Shown piece after piece: positions 37,373-44,752 of a stretch of 64,000 nt of DNA. The stretch's first letter is position 1. Each line of letters starts with the position of its first letter. Made by a program: the position numbers and the translations under genes. This DNA is from Acidobacteriota bacterium (lineage in GTDB: Bacteria; Acidobacteriota; Terriglobia; Bryobacterales; Bryobacteraceae), in NCBI GenBank assembly GCA_018268715.1, contig JAFDVZ010000003.1, positions 557,347 through 621,346 on the forward strand, written 5' to 3'. The notes under the pieces were generated by a model. The model did no database searches, was not told where the DNA came from, and worked only from the letters and a program-made list of their open reading frames with translations.

Positions 37373-37391
37373 GGTTCGATAAAATATAGAT

Positions 37392-37970
37392 ATGTCGGCC
37401 CAACCGGTTCCCAGGCTCAGTCCCGAAGAGTACCTCGCACAGGACCGCGCGGCGGAGTACAGAAGCGAATATCTCGACGGCGAAACCTACGCCATGTCGG
37501 GAGGCACGTTCGCTCACGCCGTGCTCTCCGGCCGGATGGTCACGGAACTGAACATTGCGCTCGCCGGAAGAAATTGTCGGGTCGCGAACTCCGACGCCCG
37601 TGTTCGCATCAACGAACGGACCTACGTCTATCCAGACGCCTCGGTCGTATGTGGAAAGGCACAGACAGAAGGCGCCGACATTCTGCTCAACCCGGTAGTT
37701 GTCTGTGAGGTCCTGTCCGACTCCACCGAACGCTTCGACCGAGGCCTGAAGTTCGCCCGATACCGGCGCCTCGAGTCCTTACAGGAATACGTCCTAATCT
37801 CCCAGACGGCCCCCGTCGTGGAGGTCTTTCAGCGCCAGAAGGACGCCTCCTGGCAGTTACGCGAGTATCGAGGCCTCGCCTCCGCCGCGCAGCTCAACAG
37901 CCTCGGCGTCAGCATCCCGCTCAGCAGCCTCTACCAGGACGTGGAAGTCAGCGACGCGGAAGCCGAGTGA
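37392..37970 (+). CDS. Uma2-family putative endonuclease (DUF820)
   Basis: The 192-residue protein has the PD-(D/E)XK fold of Uma2/DUF820 proteins: EYLAQDRAAEYRSEYLDGE near 15, YVYPDASVVCG with the catalytic Asp near 78, VVCEVLSDSTERFDRGLKFA with the Glu and Lys near 100-118, and LQEYVLISQ. Members are numerous in Cyanobacteria and Acidobacteria; their biological role is not settled. It starts 19 bp after the lipoprotein gene stop, preceded by an AT-rich TAAAATATAGAT stretch that may carry its own promoter. Confidence 0.88.
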   Translation: MSAQPVPRLSPEEYLAQDRAAEYRSEYLDGETYAMSGGTFAHAVLSGRMVTELNIALAGRNCRVANSDARVRINERTYVYPDASVVCGKAQTEGADILLNPVVVCEVLSDSTERFDRGLKFARYRRLESLQEYVLISQTAPVVEVFQRQKDASWQLREYRGLASAAQLNSLGVSIPLSSLYQDVEVSDAEAE

Positions 37971-38010
37971 CGCCGAACGGTCAGCGCCACCCGGCCGATG
38001 ACCCGTCTAG

Positions 38011-38982
38011 CTAACTCTTCGCCTTCTTGACCTCTTCCACCAGCGCCGGGACGACTTCGAACAGATCGCCCACGATGCCGTAATCGGCCACTTCGAAGAT
38101 GGGCGCGTTGGAATCCTTATTGATCGCCACGATCGTCTTCGACCCCTTCATTCCCACAAGGTGCTGAATCGCGCCGGAAATCCCGACCGCCATATACATC
38201 TTCGGCGACACGGTCTGCCCGGAACTGCCCACCTGCCGCTCCATCGGGAGCCAGCCGTTGTCGCAAATCGGCCGGGACGCCGCAAGCTCAGCGCCCATCG
38301 CCTTGGCCAACTCCTCGACCACCGGAATATTGTCCTTCTCCTTGATGCCGCGGCCTACTGAGACGATCAGCTCCGCCGCTCCCAGGTCCACCGCTCGGGC
38401 CGCCTCACGGAACGGCTCATGCGGCTTGGTGCGAATCTCGGCGGCGTCCAACCGCGGCGCGAACGTTTCCACCCGAGCCGCGCCTTCTACCAAACTCTCG
38501 GCCCGGAACGCGCCGGCCTGCACCGACACGAACACCGGACCCGCCCCCGCCGGCCGGATGTCGGCGTTCAACTTCCCTTGAAACAACTGCCGTACAAACA
38601 CCGGTCCGGCGTGGAACGCCACCACGTCGCTGATCAGGCTCGCCGCGAACCGCGCCGCCAGCTTGGGAGCGAAATCGCGGACCTGGTAGGTGTGCGGGAA
38701 CAGGACATACGACGGGGCATGCGCCTGGATCAACTGCGCCAGCGCCGCCGTGAAACCGTCCGCCGTGTAGTCCTTGAGCAGCGCGTGCTCCACCGCGTGC
38801 ACCTTGTCGAGCTTTTTCGTCGCCGCCTCGCCCGCCAGCGCCGCGACGCCTTGTCCCACCACCGCCGAGTACAACGGCTGGCCCACCTGCTCGGCTAGTT
38901 GTTGCCCCGCCGCCAGAGTCTCCCACGACATCCGATGCCAGGCGCCAGCCTGCTGTTCCATCACTACGAGTACGCCGCTCAT
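38011..38982 (-). CDS. etfA: Electron transfer flavoprotein alpha subunit
   Basis: The 323-residue subunit binds FAD in its C-terminal domain: LGAAELIVSVGRGI, AAASRPICDNGWLPM-type segment, RQVGSSGQTVSPKMYMAVGI, then AINKDSNAPIFEVADYGIVG. With EtfB it takes electrons from acyl-CoA and related dehydrogenases. Its start overlaps the EtfB stop by 4 bp (ATGA), the standard etfBA order. Related beta-oxidation-type genes are not adjacent, but acyl-CoA genes occur at 11-15 kb. Confidence 0.97.
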   Translation of the reverse strand: MSGVLVVMEQQAGAWHRMSWETLAAGQQLAEQVGQPLYSAVVGQGVAALAGEAATKKLDKVHAVEHALLKDYTADGFTAALAQLIQAHAPSYVLFPHTYQVRDFAPKLAARFAASLISDVVAFHAGPVFVRQLFQGKLNADIRPAGAGPVFVSVQAGAFRAESLVEGAARVETFAPRLDAAEIRTKPHEPFREAARAVDLGAAELIVSVGRGIKEKDNIPVVEELAKAMGAELAASRPICDNGWLPMERQVGSSGQTVSPKMYMAVGISGAIQHLVGMKGSKTIVAINKDSNAPIFEVADYGIVGDLFEVVPALVEEVKKAKS

Positions 38983-39740
38983 ATGATCCGCACCTCGAAT
39001 TTCAGCTTCTCCACCAATTTCGCCGCGGCCGACTTCGCGTCGCCTTCAAAGATCTGGGTCTGTTTGGATTTCTGCGGAACGTAGACCCGCTCGAGCACCG
39101 CCGTCGCCGCTGGAGCAGCCGCCGGCGTCACGCTCTTGATCTCTTTGCTCTTGGCCTTCTTGATGCCCATGAGCGTCGCGTAGCGCAGCTTATTGATGCC
39201 CGACTGAATCGTCAACACCGCCGGCAGCGGCATCTCGATGTGCTGGAACCAGCCACCCTCCAGCTCCCGCTTCACCTGGATCGAGCCGCCCTGAACCTCC
39301 ACCTGCATGATGATGGTGGCGTGCGGAACCCCGAGCAGTTCGGCGAGCACCACCCCCGTCTGGCCATAGCCCAGATCGTCCGATTGCAGACCCGTCAGGA
39401 TCAGATCCGGCTTCTCCGCCTTCACCGCGCCGGCAAGCAGCGTCGCGATGCCGAACGTGTCCAGGTCCCGCAGGTTGTCGTCCTCGATGTGGATTGCGCG
39501 GTCGGCGCCCTTGGCGAGCGCCTCGCGGATGGTTTGAGTGGCCCTGGACGGCCCGGCGCAGAGCGCCACTACTTCGCCGCCGTGTTTTTCCTTCAGTTGA
39601 AGGGCCTCTTCTAGAGCGTAGGCGTCTGGTTCGTTGATCTCAAATCCGAGATCGTCTTCCTGAATCCAGCGCTGGTCCGATTCGATTCGCAGCTGCGAAT
39701 CGCGCACCGGCACTTGCTTGATGGCAACGACGATTTTCAT
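38979..39740 (-). CDS. etfB: Electron transfer flavoprotein beta subunit
   Basis: The 253-residue protein shows the EtfB signature MKIVVAIKQVPVRDSQLRI, the AMP/FAD-binding LTGLQSDDLGYGQTGVVLAE, and ALPAVLTIQSGINKLRYATL. Length is normal (about 250-260). It precedes etfA with a 4-bp overlap. There is no clear Shine-Dalgarno sequence before the ATG. The 150-bp gap to fabF carries no other gene. Confidence 0.97.
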   Translation of the reverse strand: MKIVVAIKQVPVRDSQLRIESDQRWIQEDDLGFEINEPDAYALEEALQLKEKHGGEVVALCAGPSRATQTIREALAKGADRAIHIEDDNLRDLDTFGIATLLAGAVKAEKPDLILTGLQSDDLGYGQTGVVLAELLGVPHATIIMQVEVQGGSIQVKRELEGGWFQHIEMPLPAVLTIQSGINKLRYATLMGIKKAKSKEIKSVTPAAAPAATAVLERVYVPQKSKQTQIFEGDAKSAAAKLVEKLKFEVRII

Positions 39741-39890
39741 GATGATGACCGTTCATCCGTGAGTTGTCTGAAAGGAGTCCTCCGGCGCCGCTCACCATTC
39801 GCGAGTGTGACGCGCCGCCGGATTTGCAGACATCCAGACAGCATGATGGGTAGGTTTAGTGTGGGCGGCTCGACAACGGCCGCCCCGGTT

Positions 39891-41126
39891 CTAATGATAG
39901 CGCTTGAAGATAAGGCAACCGTTCGTGCCGCCGAAACCGAATGAGTTCGACAGGGCGCACTCAATCGCCATCGGTCGCGCGACGTTCGGCACGTAATCCA
40001 GGTCGCAGTCCGCATCCGGATTCTCGTGGTTGATGGTGGGTGGCGCTACTTGATCGCGGATCGCCATCACGGTGATGCCCGCTTCGAGCCCGCCCGCCCC
40101 ACCGAGCAGGTGGCCCGTCATGGACTTGGTGGAACTCACCGCGACCTTGGTGTCGGCCCCGAACACCCGTTTAATGGCGATGGTTTCGATCTTATCGCCA
40201 ACATCCGTCGATGTCCCGTGGGCGTTGATGTACTGAATATCGGACGGCTCGAGCCCCGCGTCCTTCAGCGCCAGCTTCATCACACGGTAGGCGCCGTCCC
40301 CGTCCTCGGAAGGCGACGTCATGTGATAGGCGTCGGCGCTCATCCCGTAGCCAACCACCTCGGCCAGGATCGGCGCTCCACGCCGCTGCGCGAACTCCAA
40401 CTCCTCGAGAATCAGGACTCCCGAGCCTTCCCCCACCACGAAACCATCACGATCCTTGTCCCACGGCCGTGAAGCGCGCTGCGGTTCGTCATTGCGCTGC
40501 GACAACGCCCGCATGGCCGCGAAACCGCCCACTCCCATGGGAGTGATGGCCGCCTCGGCTCCGCCGCAGATCATCGCATCGGCGAAACCGCGCTGGATCA
40601 GCCGGAACGAATCGCCAATCGCGTGGGCGCTGCTGGTGCAGGCCGTGGCGGTGGCCGAATTCGGCCCCTTGGCGCCGGTTCGGATGGATACATATCCGGA
40701 CGCCAGGTTGATGATCGTGGCCGGGATGAAGAACGGCGAAATCCGGCCCGGGCCCTTCTCGAGCAGGATCTTGTGCTCCCGCTCGATCACCTCAAAGCCG
40801 CCGATGCCGCTGCCGATATAAACGCCGACGCCTTCAGCCACGTCGGGCGTCACCTTCAGCCCGGAGGATTGCAGGGCGAATTCCGTCGCCGCAATGGCGA
40901 ACTGGATGAACCGCCCCATCTTCTTGACTTCTTTTTTCTCAATAAACTGCGCGGGGTTGAAGTCTTTCACTTCGCCGGCGATCTGAGAGGCAAACGCGGC
41001 CGGATCGAACGCCGTGATGCGGCCGATTCCGCTCACCCCCTGCCGGATCGCCTTCCAGGTCTCCTCCGTCCCGATTCCCACGGAACTGAGGAGCCCGACC
41101 CCCGTTACTACAACTCGTCTTGACAA
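39891..41126 (-). CDS. fabF: 3-oxoacyl-ACP synthase II (KAS II)
   Basis: The 411-residue condensing enzyme elongates acyl-ACP with malonyl-ACP. The active-site Cys is in TATACTSSAHAIGD near residue 164, with the catalytic histidines in NAHGTSTDVGD near 303 and TGHLLGGAGG near 340. SNSFGFGGTNG lies at the C-terminus. It follows acpP in the same direction with 33 bp between, the usual acpP-fabF arrangement. Confidence 0.98.
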   Translation of the reverse strand: MSRRVVVTGVGLLSSVGIGTEETWKAIRQGVSGIGRITAFDPAAFASQIAGEVKDFNPAQFIEKKEVKKMGRFIQFAIAATEFALQSSGLKVTPDVAEGVGVYIGSGIGGFEVIEREHKILLEKGPGRISPFFIPATIINLASGYVSIRTGAKGPNSATATACTSSAHAIGDSFRLIQRGFADAMICGGAEAAITPMGVGGFAAMRALSQRNDEPQRASRPWDKDRDGFVVGEGSGVLILEELEFAQRRGAPILAEVVGYGMSADAYHMTSPSEDGDGAYRVMKLALKDAGLEPSDIQYINAHGTSTDVGDKIETIAIKRVFGADTKVAVSSTKSMTGHLLGGAGGLEAGITVMAIRDQVAPPTINHENPDADCDLDYVPNVARPMAIECALSNSFGFGGTNGCLIFKRYH

Positions 41127-41159
41127 ATCGTGCTCCGATGAAGCGAGGCCAGAGCGGGC

Positions 41160-41396
41160 TTACTTGCCCTTCTTGCTCTCGATGTAGTCGACGGCGTCCT
41201 TCACGGTCTGGATCTTCTCGGCGTCTTCATCCGGAATATCCAGGTCGAAGGCTTCCTCAAACGCCATCACGAGTTCCACGATGTCCAACGAATCCGCACC
41301 CAAATCGTCCACGAAGGAAGCGGTGCTGTCCACCTGGGCCTCGTCTACGCCGAGTTGCTCCACGATGATCTGCTTCACCTTCTGCTCAACAGACAT
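41160..41396 (-). CDS. acpP: Acyl carrier protein
   Basis: The 78-residue acidic protein carries the phosphopantetheine attachment Ser36 in [19 protein letters not shown]. It shuttles acyl chains through fatty-acid synthesis. AGGG lies 5 bp before the ATG. Upstream, TAGAAT (41427-41432 on the reverse strand) is a plausible -10, and a 10-bp palindrome TCGCTAGCGA sits at 41448-41457. It is probably co-transcribed with fabF. Confidence 0.98.
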   Translation of the reverse strand: MSVEQKVKQIIVEQLGVDEAQVDSTASFVDDLGADSLDIVELVMAFEEAFDLDIPDEDAEKIQTVKDAVDYIESKKGK

Positions 41397-41535
41397 GAAC
41401 CCTCCCGTATTGTTGCAAACGCATTGATTCTAACACGCTCTGTGTGGTCGCTAGCGATAGTATCATAGTGCGCTGGCGATTGGCCCAAACCGCCCTCCAA
41501 TCAGGCTCCAGGGCCCGGTGTGGCATGCTGAAAAC

Positions 41536-42423
41536 GTGAGAATCGCCGCACGATTGGCCGTCTTCTCCGCCGCGCTGCCGCTGCTGGCGGACCCGCGCAC
41601 CCAGAAGCTTCTGGACCGCCTGGCCGAGGAAGCTTCCGCCTTCGCCTCCACCGCCCCAAACCTGATCGCGCGCGAAACGCTGAAGCAGCGCGCCGTCAAG
41701 ACCGGCGGCAAGCGCCGCTTCCATCCCCGCGTCCAAACCTCCACCGGCCAGCCCGAAGGTCCCGAGTGGCAAACCCGCGAGATCCAGTCCGAGTACGCCT
41801 TCGCCGCCCTCGGCGACCCGCCCAGCATTCGCGAGCTCCGCAAAGTGCTGAGCGTCGACGGCGCCCCGGTGAGCGAAAGCGATAAAGCGCTCGCCGACCT
41901 GCTCCGCGCCCTGCGCTCCAACGACGACCGGACCCGCCGCAAACTGCTCGAGGATTTTGAAAAGCACGGCCTGGTCGGCGCCGCCACCGACTTCGGCCAG
42001 CTCATCCTGCTATTCACCCGCGCTTCGCAGGAACAGTACGAATACACCTTCCGCGCCAACAAGCTGCTCGGCGCGGACTGGTGCGTGGTGTTCCAGTACA
42101 AGCAGCACGAAGGCCCCGGCGCCCTCACCGTCTTCGGCGCCAAGGGACGGCAGCGGCCGCAGATTTCCGGCGAAATCTGGGTTTCCCGCCAGAGCTACCG
42201 CCCACTCCGGATCACCCTCGTCTCCACCCGCCTCGAGGACACGGAGTCCGTGCGGGACGAGGCGGAGGTCGACTACGCCATGACCACCCACGGAGTGGTG
42301 GCGCCCACCGCGGTGAACCACCGCGAATTCCGCAAAGGGCAATTGGTTGCTGAAAATCACTACACCTACACCCCGTTCCAGAAGTTTGGCTCCTCCGCCG
42401 ACATCAAGTTCAACGTGAGATGA
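41536..42423 (+). CDS. Exported protein of unknown function
   Basis: From the GTG at 41536 the 295-residue product begins MRIAARLAVFSAALPLLAD, a signal peptide. The body is rich in charged helices (about 25-160). A beta-rich C-terminal part follows, with WCVVFQYKQHEGPGALTVFG, SGEIWVSRQSYRPLRITL and REFRKGQLVAENHYTY. The late part resembles the outer-membrane lipoprotein-sorting/LolA-like pattern of alternating strands, but I do not recognise a named family. An in-frame GTG at 41518 is less likely because it precedes the signal peptide. The stop overlaps the next gene by 4 bp, so the two are translationally coupled. Confidence 0.65.
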   Translation: MRIAARLAVFSAALPLLADPRTQKLLDRLAEEASAFASTAPNLIARETLKQRAVKTGGKRRFHPRVQTSTGQPEGPEWQTREIQSEYAFAALGDPPSIRELRKVLSVDGAPVSESDKALADLLRALRSNDDRTRRKLLEDFEKHGLVGAATDFGQLILLFTRASQEQYEYTFRANKLLGADWCVVFQYKQHEGPGALTVFGAKGRQRPQISGEIWVSRQSYRPLRITLVSTRLEDTESVRDEAEVDYAMTTHGVVAPTAVNHREFRKGQLVAENHYTYTPFQKFGSSADIKFNVR

Positions 42424-43052
42424 AATACGTTTACCTGCACGGTTTCGCCTCCGGCCCCAATTCGACGAAAGCGCGTTTCTTCGCCCGAAAGTTCGCGGAA
42501 TTCGGCCTCTCGCTCGAGATTCCGGCCCTCGATGAAGGAGATTTCGAACACCTTACGGTCACTAAACAGCTAAGTGTGATCGCTCGAGCCTGTGGCGCTG
42601 GGCCGGCGGTCCTGATCGGTTCCAGCCTGGGAGGCTATCTGGCTGCCGCGTACGCGGCCCGTCACCCGGAAATTCAATGTTTGGTGCTGATGGCGCCGGC
42701 CTTCCGTTTCGCCCGACGTTGGCAAACCTGGCTCGGCGAGGCGGAAATGGAGCGCTGGCGGCAAACCGGCTACCGGGTGTTTTCCCATTACGGTTCCGGT
42801 TCGGAGCGTAAGTTGTTCTATACGCTCATCGAAGATGGTCTCCAATACGAGGAGTTTCCCGCCGCGCCGCAACCGGCGTTGGTGCTGCATGGCGCCAAAG
42901 ATGACGTTGTGCCGCTGGAGCTTTCGGAGCTTTTTACGCAAAACGAACCCAGGCGGCGGCTCGTGGTGGTCGATTCCGGCCATGAAATGACGGATTCGGT
43001 GGAGCAGTTATGGGCGGAAACGGCCGCCTTCCTGGAGCTCGCAAAAGTGTAA
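42420..43052 (+). CDS. YqiA/UPF0227-type alpha/beta-hydrolase (esterase)
   Basis: The 210-residue enzyme has MKYVYLHGFASGPNSTKARF, the nucleophile Ser69 in LIGSSLGGYLAA, the acid region HGAKDDVVP near 165 and the His of DSGHEMTD near 195. This is a complete catalytic triad of a small serine esterase. E. coli YqiA is a similar size. Substrates are short acyl esters in characterised members. The ATGA overlap couples it to the exported protein upstream. Confidence 0.85.
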   Translation: MKYVYLHGFASGPNSTKARFFARKFAEFGLSLEIPALDEGDFEHLTVTKQLSVIARACGAGPAVLIGSSLGGYLAAAYAARHPEIQCLVLMAPAFRFARRWQTWLGEAEMERWRQTGYRVFSHYGSGSERKLFYTLIEDGLQYEEFPAAPQPALVLHGAKDDVVPLELSELFTQNEPRRRLVVVDSGHEMTDSVEQLWAETAAFLELAKV

Positions 43053-43264
43053 CGCGGAAGGCGCCAGTGTGAAGCCGCGCAACGCCGCCAGCGCCCGCAA
43101 ATCGCTGGAACTATGAAATTCGGAATCTGGAAGCCCAGTTGCATCATCGTGATAGACTAGGAACAGCAAGCGGATCCCGTAAAATTCCAAAAGCTGCAAC
43201 TTGCCGGAACGTGTGAGCGTCTTTGAGGAAGGGGGACCTTTCCCAAAGGCGAGAGAAGGCGTTA

Positions 43265-44317
43265 ATGGAACAGAGCACCAGCGATCGGAACGCACCATTG
43301 AGCACAGAATCTGGTCACGCCGTGCCGCAAGCGGCCACGCAAGCGCAGGAAGCCGATGTCCATCTTCAGCGCCTGTTGGCGGCGTCGGTGGAAGAACCCT
43401 GGTATCACTCGCTCGTTCAGAACGTCAAGGATCTGATCAACCCGCCCAAACTGCCCTCGCTCGAAGAGATGGGCATTCAGTCGAAGCCGGTGGCAGTGCA
43501 GGACATTTGGGGTTTCTACGGCGGCCAGGGCAGGCAGGCCGGGCTGGGCTCGGTCCTGATTCACGGCGGCGTGGTGGCGTTGTTGCTGCTGATCGGGACC
43601 AACAAGCACGTCCAGCAGATCACCAAGGAAGCCGTGAAGCTGATCGCGCCGGACATCGCCGCCTGGCAGCCTAAGAACCTGCCGCAGAAACAGGCCATGG
43701 GCGGTGGCGGCGGCGGCGGCGACCGTTCTCCCCTGCCGGCCAGCAAGGGCCGTTTGCCGAGGGCGTCCAACAAGCAGTTCACGCCTCCTTCGGCGGTGAT
43801 TCTGAATCAGAATCCGAAGCTGCCGATGGAGCCGACCATCATCGCGCCTCCGGATGCGGACCTGCCGCAGGTCAACATGAATCAGTATGGCGATCCGCTG
43901 GCGAAGGTCGGTCCTCCGTCCAACGGTCCCGGCTCGGGCGGCGGCATCGGCTCCGGACGGGGCGGCGGCGTCGGATCGGGCAGCGGTGCGGGCTTTGGGC
44001 CCGGTTCGGGCGGCGGCGTAGGCGGCGGCGTATACCGGATCGGCGGCGGCGTTTCGGCGCCCCAACTGGTCTTCAAGGTGGAGCCCGAGTACTCCGAGGA
44101 AGCCCGCAAGGCGAAATTCCAGGGAACGGTCGTGCTCTATGTCGTGGTGGACGAGAAGGGCAACCCGCGCGACCTGAAGGTGGTTCGCCCGCTCGGCCTG
44201 GGACTCGATCAGAAGGCGATCGAAGCGGTTCAGAAGTGGCGCTTCAAGCCCGGCCTGAAGGACGGCAAGCCCGTTCCGGTGGCCGCACAGATCGAGGTGA
44301 ATTTCCGGCTTCTGTAG
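43265..44317 (+). CDS. TonB-like protein with a glycine-rich linker
   Basis: The 350-residue protein has about 90 cytoplasmic residues and one membrane helix (GSVLIHGGVVALLLLIG). A periplasmic linker follows that is strikingly glycine-rich (GGGIGSGRGGGVGSGSG near 230). The C-terminal TonB domain shows VFKVEPEYSEEARKAKFQGT and VVRPLGLGLDQKAIEAVQKW. TonB proteins pass energy to outer-membrane receptors, but linkers are normally proline-rich. The ATG at 43265 is preceded by a purine-rich GAGAGAAGGCG. A strong terminator follows. No ExbBD genes are adjacent; they lie 4-5 kb away on the other strand with a second tonB. Confidence 0.83.
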   Translation: MEQSTSDRNAPLSTESGHAVPQAATQAQEADVHLQRLLAASVEEPWYHSLVQNVKDLINPPKLPSLEEMGIQSKPVAVQDIWGFYGGQGRQAGLGSVLIHGGVVALLLLIGTNKHVQQITKEAVKLIAPDIAAWQPKNLPQKQAMGGGGGGGDRSPLPASKGRLPRASNKQFTPPSAVILNQNPKLPMEPTIIAPPDADLPQVNMNQYGDPLAKVGPPSNGPGSGGGIGSGRGGGVGSGSGAGFGPGSGGGVGGGVYRIGGGVSAPQLVFKVEPEYSEEARKAKFQGTVVLYVVVDEKGNPRDLKVVRPLGLGLDQKAIEAVQKWRFKPGLKDGKPVPVAAQIEVNFRLL

Positions 44318-44349
44318 TTTTCCGCTTCGGACTCAAAACGTGGATAACG

Positions 44350-44381
44350 GCGGCGGGTCAACAGCCCGCCGCTTTTTCTTT
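44350..44381 (+). terminator. Rho-independent terminator after the TonB-like gene
   Basis: Perfect 8-bp arms GCGGCGGG (44350-44357) and CCCGCCGC (44365-44372) enclose a 7-nt loop and are followed at once by TTTTTCTTT. Confidence 0.9.
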
Positions 44382-44395
44382 GCCCCGGGACGCAT

Positions 44396-44746
44396 TCACT
44401 CACGGGCCTTGCAGGACGGGCAGGGACAGATCTGCCTCAGGTGGTCGAACGAGTAAATCCCGGAGTTGTGCCCGTCATTCCACTCGATCCGCAGCGCGTA
44501 GTTGCCCACCGGCTCGATGTCCAGCATCTTCGGTAGCGGCTTGTACATCTGGAAGGGATTGCCGGCCGGTTGCGGTTTTGCGTAGTCCGTCTTCTGCGGC
44601 GTCGTGCCGTGGGCGCCGGTGCAGGATGCGCACGGGCACTCATCGCGCAGGAACGCGCAGGAGAACTCGCTGTGGTGGCCGTCCGCCCAGTCGATCTTAA
44701 TGCCCTTCGATTTCGAAATGGCGATGTGCTCGGGATATGCGTGCAT
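44396..44746 (-). CDS. DUF971-domain protein
   Basis: The 116-residue protein has the DUF971 (GBBH-like N-terminal) pattern: SKGIKIDWADGHHSEFSCAF, LRDECPCASCTG, then VGNYALRIEWNDGHNSGIYS and DHLRQICPCPSCKA. Two CPC-x-x-C clusters suggest metal or Fe-S binding. Related proteins occur near Fe-S assembly and Mrp/ApbC genes, but a function is not established. It starts 6 bp after the rel stop. Confidence 0.85.
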   Translation of the reverse strand: MHAYPEHIAISKSKGIKIDWADGHHSEFSCAFLRDECPCASCTGAHGTTPQKTDYAKPQPAGNPFQMYKPLPKMLDIEPVGNYALRIEWNDGHNSGIYSFDHLRQICPCPSCKARE

Positions 44747-44752
44747 CTTGAA

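Noticed and set aside
43008..43298. 96-codon minus-strand open frame between the esterase and TonB-like genes
   Set aside because: It overlaps both flanking genes and has no recognisable family or ribosome site.
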